From contig JAWZYV010018278.1 of the NCBI GenBank assembly GCA_038373885.1, positions 434,001 through 498,000 on the forward strand: a stretch of DNA of 64,000 bases, read 5' to 3'. Below are positions 1 to 10,489 of this stretch, piece by piece. The number at the start of each line of letters is the position of its first letter. The first letter of the stretch is position 1. This DNA is from Cheiracanthium punctorium (taxonomy: Eukaryota; Arthropoda; Arachnida; Araneae; Cheiracanthiidae). Below the pieces are notes generated by a model. It saw only the letters and a program-made list of their open reading frames with translations, had not been told where the DNA came from and ran no database searches. The position numbers and the translations under genes are program-made.

Positions 1-697
1 GCGTACAAATACATAGTAGATAAATGTTTAAAGATATTTTTTTTAGTTACTCATAAACGTTGGTTTTGTAAAAATCACGTAAAGGGAAAAGATAACGAAA
101 TTTCAAAGGGGAAAGAAGGCGAAATATTTTCAACTCTTCATCTTACCCCACACACTTTTTTTAAACATATTTTCTCCAGCTTTCATTTCTCATCCGTTTT
201 TGAGAGCACAGGAGACGTAACACAAGTAATTAAAGACAGGTAGCTGAAATTTTGAGAGAAGAGTGTGAGAAAGCGACACTTTTATTTCATGTGCTTCAGA
301 AGTAGAGCATTTCTTTTTTAAAATCATTTCTTTTTCCGTATTACAGACTAGACCAGTGAAACATCATTAAGTTTTATTTTCGCAGTTTTAGTAGTAACTA
401 TTAATAGGTGATTTTTTAATTCATCATTAGGCTACTTCGAATAGTTAGTAAAAAAGAATAAATTGACCGGATGAATGTGTTTTTGTGGTATGCAATTATG
501 ATTACAAAAAACAAAAAAAAACCTTTGAGTATATAGCGCGGGGGAAGTAACTAAAGATTCTGAAATACGTCAGGAGGTTCCGGATAACGAATGGCATTTT
601 TTTAATTGCGAAAGATATTGATGGAATGAATTAGAATTCGTTAAACGAATGCTCGTATTGGTGATATCAGTAAAGCAAATGCCATCTCTCGATCCCT
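1..697. other. Unassigned AT-rich sequence
   Basis: I see no gene, repeat with recognisable ends, or RNA gene here. The stretch is AT-rich with short homopolymer runs. Confidence 0.5.
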
Positions 698-955
698 ATG
701 ACGAATATGCACCATAGTTTCACATACTATGCTGAAAACAGTTATGAAGAAAGAACAATATATAAACAAGTACCTGAGGCATCTTTTAATGAACCTTTCA
801 GTTGCGAGGAAGGCTTTAAAGGCCATTTTCAATCAATGGACCCGAAATTCTTTACAGAAACAGCAATAAATTCAGTTAGTTCGAAGCAAAGAGCAGTTCG
901 AAGGAAAGAGCAGGACAGGTTTAGATACAGACGTTACTATTTCAGAAAACTTTGA
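698..955 (+). other. Small open frame of unknown status (85 codons)
   Basis: An 85-codon frame with a mixed, charged composition and a basic C-terminus (many Arg/Lys in the last 20 residues). I do not recognise any family or motif. It overlaps an open frame on the other strand, no splice-site pair is obvious around it, and the flanks are non-coding in character. It is probably a chance ORF and could be a decayed fragment. Confidence 0.12.
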
Positions 956-1810
956 GAAGATTGTTGAAAAATACTATAAATAAAAGTTAGCATTGTTTGC
1001 TACAATGGCTGTATCAGCAATGAATTTCAAACTTACTTTGTTGATGCGAGTATATCATTGTGACTTGTTTCTTTGCCATTGTTGTCCCCGCAACAACACT
1101 GTGACCAGAAGCAGCCTCACCCAAGATGGCTGACTACGAAATTACTATATATGTACACGACAGGTTATATAAGGCCAAAATCATGTTGTGAAACAGATGT
1201 AGAATCCAGTCTTCTTTTAATTCTTGTATTGTTAGCAAAGATACACTGGTATCCAAAATTTAAGCTCATTTGGATTGTGGGAACTTAATGAAAAATTTAC
1301 GGTACTATTTGGTACACACATACAGTGCGATTACATTAAAAAGGTTTAAAGGTGAAAAAAAGGAATAGATGTGTTCCCTTGAAGTTTGTCTCTCTTGACA
1401 AGATTTCTGGCACTTGCCTCTGGTTGTCTATGGTCTTTTTAATTCATAAGTCACAATTAGCGGTCTATGTTCCGTATCCGGTGCCCTTTGGTTCTGGCGC
1501 CATTGTGGGTAATGTTCAGCTGGATTAAAGTACCTTGCCGATGGTAGTTTTGGCTGGCAACCATAAAGAAATGTGTAGAGCTTGGCGACATTTTTTGGGA
1601 GATATGATAATGCGTCAAATATTGTAAATTGGATATTTTAGAACTCTTGAAAGATCCGAAATTTCTTGCACTTTCGCCCATGCGTAATAGTTATTTTTTA
1701 TTCTAGCTACTGTGTGACTTAAGCTCCTGTGTTGCACTTGTGAGCATGCGTTTCGTTTTTTCGTGTTCTAACTATTCTAATTTGCTTCAACTTGTCTCGC
1801 AATTCGAAGG
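956..1810. other. Unassigned sequence
   Basis: No feature I can support. Around 1457-1681 a 74-codon frame on the minus strand is somewhat GC-richer than its surroundings and may be a transposon remnant, but it matches no family I know. Confidence 0.35.
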
Positions 1811-2371
1811 GCCCCCTGAAGCTATGGCCAGACCCACTAATGTTTTTTTTTATCTCGCAAAGGGGCCAGCGTTAGCATATTTTCGATGGGGCCCCCTGAA
1901 GCGATGGCCGGACCCACTGATGTTTTTTTTGGTCTCGCGAAGGGGCCAGCGTTAGCATATTTTCGAGGAGGCCTCCTGAAGCGATGGCCGGACCCATTGA
2001 TGTTTTTCTTGGTCTCGCGAAAGGGCCAGCGTTAGCATATTTTCGAGGAGGCCTCCTGAAGCGATGGCCGGACCCACTGATGTTTTTTTTGGGTCTCGCA
2101 AAGGGGCCAGCGTTAGCATATTTTCGATGGGGCCCCCTGAAGCGATGGCCGGACCCACAGGTTTTTTTTTGGTCTCGCGAAGTTGCCAGCGTTAGCATAT
2201 TTTCGAGGAGGCCCCCTGAAGCGATGGCCGGACCCACTGATGTTTGAGTCACGCAAAGGGGCCAGCATTAGCGTATTTTCGAGGTGGCCCCCTGAAGCGA
2301 TGGCCGGACCCACTGATGTATTTTTTGGTCTCGCGAAGGGGTCAGTGTTAGCATATTTTCGAGGGCGCCCA
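1811..2371. repeat. 80-bp minisatellite, about seven units
   Basis: The anchor CCTGAAGCGATGGCCGGACC recurs at 1815 (variant), 1895, 1975, 2055, 2136, 2215 and 2291, giving unit lengths of 80, 80, 80, 81, 79 and 76 bp. Each unit has a GC-rich part ending in GGCCCCCTGAA, a T-run, then GGTCTCGCGAAGGGGCCAGC and GTTAGCATATTTTCGA. The last unit decays into GGGCGCCCATGGAG near 2371. Because 80 is not a multiple of three and the unit has few stops, long frames appear on both strands. These are repeat artefacts, not genes. Confidence 0.95.
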
Positions 2372-2837
2372 TGGAGAACACATGTAAAGTTGACGTCATA
2401 AACTTAAAAATAGTCTGGATTTTTTTATCAATTATTGGTCTGGAAAGGTCAGGTATTTTTTTTTCAGAAATTGAGTGGCAATCTTGATAATTAAACGCGT
2501 TGTATTTGAAGTATGGAATTTCCATTTAGTGCTAATTGCATGAAGATTGAATTTGCTGCTTTTTGATTCTGATTCTATTTTCCTTGTGGTTTTGATTCCG
2601 TTTTACGGAATCACTTTATCATAAGTTAGTGAGCGTCTCGGGGAATTTTATCGTTAGAATGGATTTTCCCGGTCCTTCCAGAAAAAAAATGAGGTGGGAA
2701 AAGTGAGATAAGTGCTTGTTTAAGTGTACTTTTTCTAATGTTTTGTTGTGGATTTGACTGTTTTATATAGTGTCATTTATTTATCATTGGTGTTTCTTTG
2801 TAAAAATGTTAGTGGTTTATACTAGTGTTTATTCGCC
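2372..2837. other. Unassigned sequence
   Basis: T-rich DNA between the minisatellite and the GC-rich foldback. Nothing recognisable. Confidence 0.4.
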
Positions 2838-2983
2838 ACAAGACGGCGATAGCCGTTGGAGCTTGGCGGTCGCCAAGCTCCAACGATGCTGGAGCCTGGC
2901 GCCAAGGTCTGTGGCGCTCGTGCTTGGCGACCGCCAAGCTCCAGCGGCTATCGCCATGTTTACATGAGCGGGCACCGTCTTGT
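2838..2983. mobile_element. GC-rich foldback element (MITE-like)
   Basis: The outer arms ACAAGACGG (2838-2846) and CCGTCTTGT (2975-2983) are exact complements. The inner arms from GGCGATAGCC to CGGTCGCCAAG (about 2845-2876) and from CTTGGCGACCG to GGCTATCGCC (about 2924-2954) also pair with about one mismatch. Inside each arm GCTTGGCGGTCGCCAAGC is itself a palindrome. The 146-bp block is much more GC-rich than its flanks. It is probably a short non-autonomous element. No target duplication could be defined. Confidence 0.6.
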
Positions 2984-3453
2984 ATGATTTTACCCAATTA
3001 GCTTATGTACTACACATTGGTGATTAAATGCAATTTTGTGGGCGGGGACCGCTAGTTGGAAGATTCGCATATGCATCCATTTTATGAAAGTAAAACAAGA
3101 TCTTTTACAATAATTTCTTTTTTTGTCGGAGGGGGTGGTCGTACCTCCGCCTTCCCCTTTAATCCCTGTTTGGTCTGATGGTTTGCAAATTCATACCTAT
3201 TTTTTTTTAACTTAGCAGCCTTATGGCTTTTATATATTCCTTCTTGTTTTTCTAATTTTCCATTCCACACACCAACAAAAGCATTAAAAACTCTTCCTAC
3301 ATAAAGAGCGTTTGTAGCGGCAAACCAAATAAAACTAAAAGGCAAGACGAAGAAACTTCATGTCACCTGGAAAAAAATGAAATTGAAAACACTGTAACTT
3401 GTGCCTTAGGTGCATTTTAAAGAATGACTACCCATAGAGAATGACCACCACTG
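2984..3453. other. Unassigned sequence
   Basis: AT-rich. An 87-codon minus-strand frame at 3082-3345 is lysine-rich and resembles no family I know. Confidence 0.35.
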
Positions 3454-3632
3454 GAGACCCTTTTTTGACGACAGCTGGCTGCACAGCCAGCTGTCGTCAA
3501 AAAAGGGTCTCTAGATCTGTGGCACGCGATGAACGTTTTGATCGTCCGCCATGTTGCTGGTAGTTAAGTCGAGTGATGGCAACGGCTGCCCTTTTTTCAG
3601 CATTGGGAAAGGGTTGCGCCTCAAAGGGTTAA
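3454..3632 (+). repeat. Palindrome-ended repeat family, copy 1 (internally deleted)
   Basis: The left end is a perfect palindrome: 3454-3481 and 3484-3511 are exact 28-bp complements around CA, running from GAGACCC to GGGTCTC. It is followed by TAGATCTGTGGCACGCGATG, then GTTAAGTCGAGTGATGGCAA and CAGCATTGGG. The same sequence occurs at 41435-41838 (inverted) and 45150-45526. This copy jumps from CAGCATTGGG almost directly to the far end AAAGGGTTAA, so about 200 bp found in the other copies is missing. Confidence 0.8.
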
Positions 3633-4169
3633 CCGGAAACCTGAAGAAATGAATATGAACAATAAGTAAATTACTAAATAGTAAGCGTTAACAATTTTTT
3701 ATTTAATGGTAATGCATTCACATAACTAACTTTTTATTTTACATCAAAAATTTAGGCTTTAGAAATGTGAGACTTCTCGAAAATGTGAGGGTAGATACTT
3801 GGACACAGCAGTCTGAGACTGCTTGTTTCCAGTTAAGGGTTAAATCAGTGATATATCGAAAATGTTATTTCTTATTGTCCATGTTTTGCATCAAAATAAT
3901 ATTGCATATGCAAATAATTGCATAAAACTACTTTGTTTAAATTTGTATAGAACAAAATCACATTTGCGTGTTTGCCAACTAACATTTTATTTTTCATGAA
4001 AACAAAAAACAAATTCAGAAAGTCGGTTCTGTGTCGAGAAAAAATTAACGAGCTTTTGGACAAAAAATAATTTGTTACGCAAAGCATTACTCGAAAAAAA
4101 AAAAAAAAATGTGGACCACTCAACGGCTTTTGATACTGTTAGCAGTATTTTGCATGCACTCGTTTTACG
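3633..4169. other. Unassigned sequence
   Basis: AT-rich with an A-run at 4094-4109 just before the SINE flank. No supported feature. Confidence 0.35.
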
Positions 4170-4177
4170 AAAAGTGC

Positions 4178-4446
4178 CGTCCGAGTTGTGTAGTGGTCAG
4201 AGAGCCATTCTGCTACACTCCGGGTTCGATTCCCGACACGAGCTTGAGTGTCCGAAAGTGCGAAATTTCGTCAGTCTCTCTGAGAAATTTCGTCCGTAAG
4301 GATGCAACGCTTGTTTACCAGTTGGGTGCCCAGGCCCGGACTGGCCAGGGTGTCCGACTGTCTGCAGACGTGTGGGCCCCCACCCTCGGCCGGCCCTCCC
4401 TGCTGAGGGCGGGCCCCCAAACAGAAAAAATAAAGAAAATACAAAA
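4178..4446 (+). mobile_element. tRNA-derived SINE with 8-bp target duplication
   Basis: The head resembles a tRNA. An A-box-like GTTGTGTAGTGGTCAG lies at 4185-4200 and a near-perfect B box GGTTCGATTCC at 4223-4233, as expected for a Pol III internal promoter. The GC-rich body (CCCAGGCCCGGACTGG, then GGGCGGGCCCCC) ends in an A-rich tail. AAAAGTGC occurs on both sides (4170-4177 and 4447-4454), consistent with a target-site duplication. The anticodon arm does not fold well and the transcript continues past the tRNA end, so this is not a functional tRNA gene. Confidence 0.85.
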
Positions 4447-4722
4447 AAAAGTGCTATACTGATAGCACTTGAATGAAGTTTGACACATACAAAATATTTT
4501 GCAGCTGCAATTGCGCCCCAGAAGGCTTCAAAACACTTCATTTTAAATGTAGTTCTCAAAGTTTTTTGAGTGAGGGTTCCAGAATGAGCAAGGGATTAAT
4601 TAATATGAATGGCGCATATTAATTAATAGATCAATATTTTATTATGCATTAATTATCAATCATAATTCATTAATAATAACACCATACCTTCCCCATACCC
4701 CGAAAGTTAACACATAAAATTA

Positions 4723-5655
4723 GAGGAGAGTAGGGTATTATGGAATACCATTTACATTTCTAACTGTAACTTCATAGATTTTTAAATAAAATCCCCCAAA
4801 AACAGCATGAGTACATGCTATAATGAATCGTAATGAAATGTCAATTGCAAAGAAATACACAATTTATTTTGTTGTTATAGAAAAAAAATATTTTTAAAAA
4901 AAGTTACGAATGGAGTATAATATGGAATAGTCGGGTAATATGGAATAGATGGTTTAAACCGATGAAAAGCAATTCGTATTGCTTCATATATAGTTATTTG
5001 TTACTATAAAACTAAATTTTTATGTTTTGTAGTTCAAATCATTATATTGGAGTCATTTCTGCTTCGAGTCGATTTAGAAAAGTTGTAGATATAATTTTCT
5101 TTCTTTGCTCCGGTACAGTCATGGTGAGACCACAGAGAACAGCTGGATCTTTGAATCCAAACTTATCGTCGTTGATCTTTAGAGAATTTTTCGTGACAAA
5201 AGACGCATTCAGCGTCTTTGTTTTCCGGTTCTTTAGTGGATGACATGAAATCCATTACAATATTACCCAGTATTCCATAATACCCGACACGCCATCTCGG
5301 AAAACGAACCTTTAAAACTAATTGGCGAAACACTGTCATCTAAAAGATAACCGCAGTACAACAAACTACCATTCTCTTAGTGTACATTATGCGTAACATC
5401 CATGTTCATGTCCCGTGTTTACTAGTAAGTTAAAATGTTTGAAAACTTATCTACAAAAACTCTTGAAAATCACAAAACATACTTTGTTCTGAAGCGAATG
5501 GTACGGCAAAAGAGAGCGGTCAACTCTTACTGCATTGTAAGACGGGAATCTTTTTTGAGTTGTTCATGGTATTCCCTTGTGGCAACAGCAACTAACAAAG
5601 CCAAGAACTCGGTATTCCATATTTCCCGACTATTCCATAATACCCTCCTCTCCTC
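4723..5655. mobile_element. Non-autonomous DNA transposon, 933 bp, TA target
   Basis: The ends are inverted copies: GAGGAGAGTAGGGTATTATG at the left and its complement CATAATACCCTCCTCTCCTC at the right, 24 of 25 bases matching, each flanked by TA (4721-4722, 5656-5657). A motif of the form TATTCCATAATACCC or its complement recurs at about 4735, 4918, 4935, 5270, 5611 and 5631. The interior has no long frame that I recognise. It fits a MITE-like element mobilised by a TA-targeting transposase. The subterminal motif could be a transposase binding site. Confidence 0.8.
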
Positions 5656-5667
5656 TATTTATCGGTT

Positions 5668-5745
5668 ACACAATAACCCCCCCCCCCCTTCTCTTGAGAC
5701 GGGCGGGCCCCTACCCACCAGTCCGGGCCTGTGGGTGCCTCCATA
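5668..5745 (-). repeat. Fragment of the 4178-4446 SINE body
   Basis: The reverse complement contains CAGGCCCGGACTGG and a GGGGCCCGCCCG run like the body of the SINE at 4178-4446. No tRNA-like head is present. It abuts the right end of the 933-bp transposon. Confidence 0.5.
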
Positions 5746-7576
5746 ATTAAGAGACCAGTATTTCCGGTCTTGGTAGTGACCAATGCCTATAAACGGCAAG
5801 TGCACAAAAGAAGAAAGGTAACTAAAAATAAAATTTTTTTTAATGTGCACGATTTAAAAATCTGTGTTCATGAACAGAAATGCCATACAAAAGGGAGGAA
5901 AATTAAGAGTTAACTTTTCCCTAAACACCATGTTAAATTTAACCCTAAAACAAAAACTGAATTTCAAATCTCGAAACTAAATTCTTGAAAATGGCTGAAA
6001 TCTCCTGGATTTTAGCTAAATATCGGCAGATTAAAAATAAAACATTAGAATATAACTTAAAACTAATTAAGTTCAGTATTTTAAATATATATATATGTGA
6101 TATGCTATTAAAAAGTCTAACAAATATTTACATGAATTCTTATTTGAAAAAAGAAAAATATTCATACAAATTTCAAGAGATTTTCGAGCAGTAATTAGCG
6201 TCGCACCCATAAAAAAATTAAAGCAAAAATATAAACTGATTCTTTTTTCTTTCAAGAAAACGTGAAGATCCTACACTCGGTGAAGTATCTTAATTCCTTA
6301 TAACTATCGTTCTCGCCAAAATCTGCCATGTTAATTCGAACTGTCAAAATACCGTTGAACGTTTGAAATACCTTTGGGTTCGCGCATTCATTTGTTTTGT
6401 CACGCAATTAAAAAAGAAATGTAAGAAAATCTGAAACACTTTCAGATTTTAAATACCCACTAAAGTGCTATGTATTAAAAGCGTATAATAACTGATGCGT
6501 CCTCCCTATTTTTCTTCCTTATTTCATTAAGTTGGAAAGGGTATCATAATTCGTGAGTGTGCCGTGTTTGTCTTTCTTGGGTTGATTCCTATTTTAACGC
6601 CCCGACTCTCTCCAAGGTGGCGATAATCAAACATGACGATTTTTTGCATTTATGTGGCAATGGAAATTTAGAAATAAAATGGCGATTTGGAACAACATGG
6701 AAATGCAGCATTCCATTACTTATTTATTTATTTTGGGCTGCCAATTAATGTAGTTTTAATAATAAGGTGTCTTCAAATTCCTTAACTGGTGCGTTTATCG
6801 CTCATTTGTTCACTTTAGTTTTCATAGAGTTCTTTTGGGCGCGTTGAAACGTATGCATAACTCCTAGAGACCCATGACTGCAAAGCTTGCCGAATTGGGG
6901 CGATTGATTAAGTTCTATATTGAAATCGCCTACTAAAGCTATTTTACAATATTTGCCAAGAGTTTTCTAACTATACTCGTAATACATTTATAAGAAATTC
7001 TCGCGTTTTGGCACTAAATTTAGCGATCCATTATCAAAAATGTCAAACCTTGTGCGATTTTCAACGTTTTAGTAACGCCTCCCCCCCCCCTCTCCACGTT
7101 ATCTGGCAAGCACTTTTGAAAAATCTTCACCGTAACAGTTCACATCTACAAAACTTGTCTGTAAGATCACGTAGACAAAATTCTGGGATTGAACGAAATA
7201 GCACCCTCGTGCGATGATATAGCAGAAAAATTGAATTGAATTATATTTGTCAAATAGTAACCACCTAATAGTTGCCACATCCGTCAGAATAAAGGGTAAT
7301 AAGAAAAACCAAGAGATATGACATAATTCATAGAGTAAGAATATAAAAAAACAAACGCATAGAAAAAATAATCCTATTAAAAAAATTAATACTAACAACT
7401 TTGGAGTTTTGATCAATTTGGAGTTAATGTCAGATTTGGAGGCTAAAATTTTTCGATTGACTTTCTTCACATAAATTTGTTATTGAAATTTTCTAATAAG
7501 ATTTTTTCTGAAAGGGTGGGAAGGGGGCGTACGTTTAAGCGAATATAATAAACATTGAGCAGCAATCGAAAATTAT
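5746..7576. other. Unassigned AT-rich stretch
   Basis: No feature I can support over 1.8 kb. A 123-codon minus-strand frame at 7099-7470 is strongly hydrophobic (Phe/Leu/Ile runs), as expected by chance in A/T-rich DNA, and has no recognisable motif. A C-run lies at 7080-7091. Confidence 0.4.
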
Positions 7577-7626
7577 TAGGGATCGACCGATACGACCGGC
7601 GAAAATATGGTATCGGCCGATCCCTA
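7577..7626. repeat. Short hairpin, 17-bp arms
   Basis: TAGGGATCGACCGATAC (7577-7593) and GTATCGGCCGATCCCTA (7610-7626) pair at 16 of 17 positions around a 16-base loop. Its place just beyond the 3' end of the hAT relic suggests it may belong to that element's terminal region. That is inference only. Confidence 0.55.
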
Positions 7627-7880
7627 GAAATTAGTTTATTAAAAAACAATTAGTGCATAAATTTGTTTGTAAAACACATTCTTTATTTTTTTGTAACTAA
7701 GATTGCTTACTATTAAAAAGCATCCAAAAAACCGGTGTTTAGTTTACTAATTAATATGTACTTTATTTTTAACTGTAAAAATAAAAAAATATTTTGGAAA
7801 AATAAATCAAAACTGTTTTTTTCTTGCTTTTAAATTAGCGAATTTAGAAATAAAATCATTCATATCCATGTTTTTAACTA

Positions 7881-8245
7881 CCGTGTTTACTAGCGTAATT
7901 GCCGCCCTCGCATAGTAGTCGCACCCCGTTAATAAGCAGAAAAATCATGGAAATATTTTCCCCGCATGTCCAGCCTCGTATTAGACCTTAATTTATGCCT
8001 ATAAAAATATTACTATAAAGAGAAAAAGGGCTTCATTTTTGTGTACAATTGAAGAAAAGATTACTTAATCTACGGCCGATAAACTGGAAACATTTGGTAA
8101 CTTACTTATTTTATTATGATACCAATAATGTTTTGCATTAGCGTGTAAAATATTGTGTAGTGGATTTCCCTGCATAATAGTCACACCTAGACTTTCAACA
8201 TGAAAAATTGGCAAAAAAGTGCGACTATTACGCGAGTAAGCACGG
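7881..8245. mobile_element. 365-bp TA-flanked MITE inside the hAT relic
   Basis: The ends CCGTGTTTACTAGCGTAATT and the complement CCGTGCTTACTCGCGTAATA match at about 21 of 25 positions over the full terminal repeat. TA flanks both ends (7879-7880, 8246-8247). It has no coding capacity. Removing it with one TA rejoins the hAT frame between ..SIEHK and ..MDMNDF, which fixes the boundaries independently of the inverted repeats. Confidence 0.85.
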
Positions 8246-8511
8246 TATTTTATGCTCTATTGAAAGTAGAGCTAAACTTGACAGTTGTGGATGACTCATG
8301 GTGCAACAGAGGTAATTTTTTATCATTCTAAGTTTCGAAAAACTTCGCTCACAAAATGAGAGAGATATGCATAGTGTCAAAAAAAAATTTTTTTTTTTTT
8401 TAATTCTTAGAGCCAAAGTTAAGTTTGACACAGAATCGCAAAAAATCTAAACCTATAACGAATTGTAAAAATTCCATCGCTGACCATTCTTGACAAACTT
8501 CTTTGTTAATA

Positions 8512-9209
8512 TTAGGTTGTAACGAAAGTTTTCCGCCACAGCAAATTTCGTCTGTGCAAACAGTTCGCGTTGGTGTGTTGGCTCATATTTTGTAAAGCGA
8601 ACTTTGTCATCTGAAAGAAAGACACTTGCTTTAGAATACTGTAGTGAAATGTAAAAAAAAAATAAAAAATATCGGTATCATTAAGTGCAAGGTGTCTGAA
8701 ATGGAACTATCAGTCTACCAGATTAGAACTATCATTTACTTCCAGGTCTGTTGCAAAAAGTCAGATACAGAATGCCAACGAATTATGTGTACAGCTTTAG
8801 ATATTATACTGTAGTATCATATGTGTAAAATTTTGGTACCGAAAGTTAAAGAACAAGAACTATGGCATTCAAAAAGCAGAGCGCTCTGGACTACTTACTG
8901 GTGTTGATGATGGCCTCCTGCGAGAACTTGTGGAAGATTAGTCTTCAACCAAACGAGAGCAGGGGCGTAATGTACTTAGCACCCCTTAAAATGTAATAAA
9001 GGTGCCCTTTTATGCTCTAGATAAAGTTTTTGTCAGTTTTTGAGTTCGAAATGGCGCCCTTTCGAAGATGGCGACCCAATGCTGGGCTTACCTTGCTTAC
9101 CGTGTCGGACCGGACTTGACCGAAACTTGATGTACAAGTTCAGTCTCAATGAGCTGTCTCAATGAGTTGACTCAAGCAGATTTGGCGGAAAACTTTCGTT
9201 ACAACCTGA
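8512..9209. mobile_element. 698-bp mariner-type element inside the hAT relic
   Basis: The terminal repeats begin TTAGGTTGTAACGAAAG at the left and, as complement, TCAGGTTGTAACGAAAG at the right, and stay identical through TTTTCCGCCA. TA lies outside each (8510-8511, 9210-9211). Such ends are typical of mariner elements. No transposase is evident inside. A subsegment around 8966-9113, with CAGGGGCGTAATGTA and GGCTTACCTTGCTTACC, looks like hAT terminal sequence, so the element may be composite. hAT coding sequence resumes on both sides. Confidence 0.82.
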
Positions 9210-10214
9210 TATTTGCTGCTTTTAGGAGTCTCCGAAGAAGCGCGATTTCTGAAATTATGTTATCTCTGGAAGTTTCGTCGAAAGTTTGTGTAAGGTTTGT
9301 GACAAGTTCTTGCAGGTCTGCATGTGATGCACTAACCAAATTACTTGCTTGAAACACTCCGAAAGTTAATAAAATGCTGTCCATTGATTTAAAACTTGTT
9401 CTTATTTCTTCCTGGAAACGATACACACACTGAAACATAGCTCTTTTCAGTTCTTGCTCCAGAGTCAAGCCTACACCTTTAGCCTTCTCTCCTGAGATCA
9501 TTTTCTGATTTCTTTCTCCCCTTTCTCTCGATAGGAATGTTCATTTCCTTGCATAGCTCAAAAGCGTACTGGATTGAGTCCTCCACAATTTTACTGCTGT
9601 CATCCTGTAGGTAAAATTATAGGCATTGGGATTTCTTGGCACACTTATCTAATTTCACCCTTGACATTTGTAAATACTTTTCAGTAGCGTTTACTTCCTC
9701 TAAAACTTCATATCCCATAGTGACAGATAGGCTAACAAAGAAAAATCATTAACACCAGATATCAAAAGCTGAGCTGAACCCATTGTGTCAACGTTTTCTT
9801 TTGAATCACAAAGTTCTTCGATTGCTTCAATAAACTTTGCAAAGTGCTTTTTTACGGGTTTCACAGCATCGTGGTGAGAGCTCCATCTCGTTTCAGACAG
9901 TCGTTTGGCCATAACATCGACATATTTCTTTTGTACATCCCAACGATGTTTGGAGGTGGAAAAGAATGTGAAGATAATTTCTAGTGTCCCAAAAAATGTC
10001 ACCGACGAAGTAATACTTCCAAATGAATACTGTCCACGCAGTAAATCTGCGTGGATTGCATTCTTGTGCAGTCCACGCCTACAGTCCTATTGAAGGTGTG
10101 CAAACTTCTCCTTAAAAAGGAGTGGTTTGAACACCGTTCGAATAAAGCTTTGGGATTAATCTCTTGTACTCTGGCTTGAACATCAGTATGAATAACAGCC
10201 ATAATTGAAGCGTT

Positions 10215-10489
10215 GTGTGTGTGTGTTGGAACATGTATTCGGATTTGTTTGCTTGTACCCGAGGAACCGCTTATAAATCCACGTCAAAGAAAGGACAAAC
10301 ACAAGGGGGGGGAAATGCCTTGGGGGAGGACTTTTCTGGGTATCTAGCGCGTATTCACGTTACATCTGGAGAAAACCGCCCAAAACGCCAGACCGCTAGA
10401 CCGACGGCCCCGCGAGAGGACAGAACCCTGTTCCTCCACTTGAGCCATCTCCCAATGTCAGTGGCTTTAACCACTGGGCTACACATTGG
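10215..10489 (-). mobile_element. tRNA-derived SINE with perfect 13-bp target duplication
   Basis: TAATTGAAGCGTT occurs at 10202-10214 and again at 10490-10502, framing the insertion. On the minus strand a tRNA-like head has an A box within TAGCCCAGTGGTTAAAGCC (about 10485-10465) and a B-box-like AGGGTTCTGTCC (about 10433-10420). The shared SINE tail follows, with GGCGTTTTGGGCGGTTTTC and CCAGATGTAACGTGAATACG. It sits inside the hAT transposase relic. The intact duplication implies a fairly late insertion. Confidence 0.92.

Noticed and set aside
1740..2401. Several overlapping 66-126-codon frames on both strands
   Set aside because: They are translations of the 80-bp minisatellite in rotating frames, not genes.
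4178..4260. Possible functional tRNA gene
   Set aside because: A and B boxes are present, but the cloverleaf is poor, the sequence continues into a SINE body with an A-tail, and it has a target duplication.
7099..7470. 123-codon hydrophobic frame as a membrane protein gene
   Set aside because: The composition is what AT-rich DNA gives by chance. No start context, homology or splice support.
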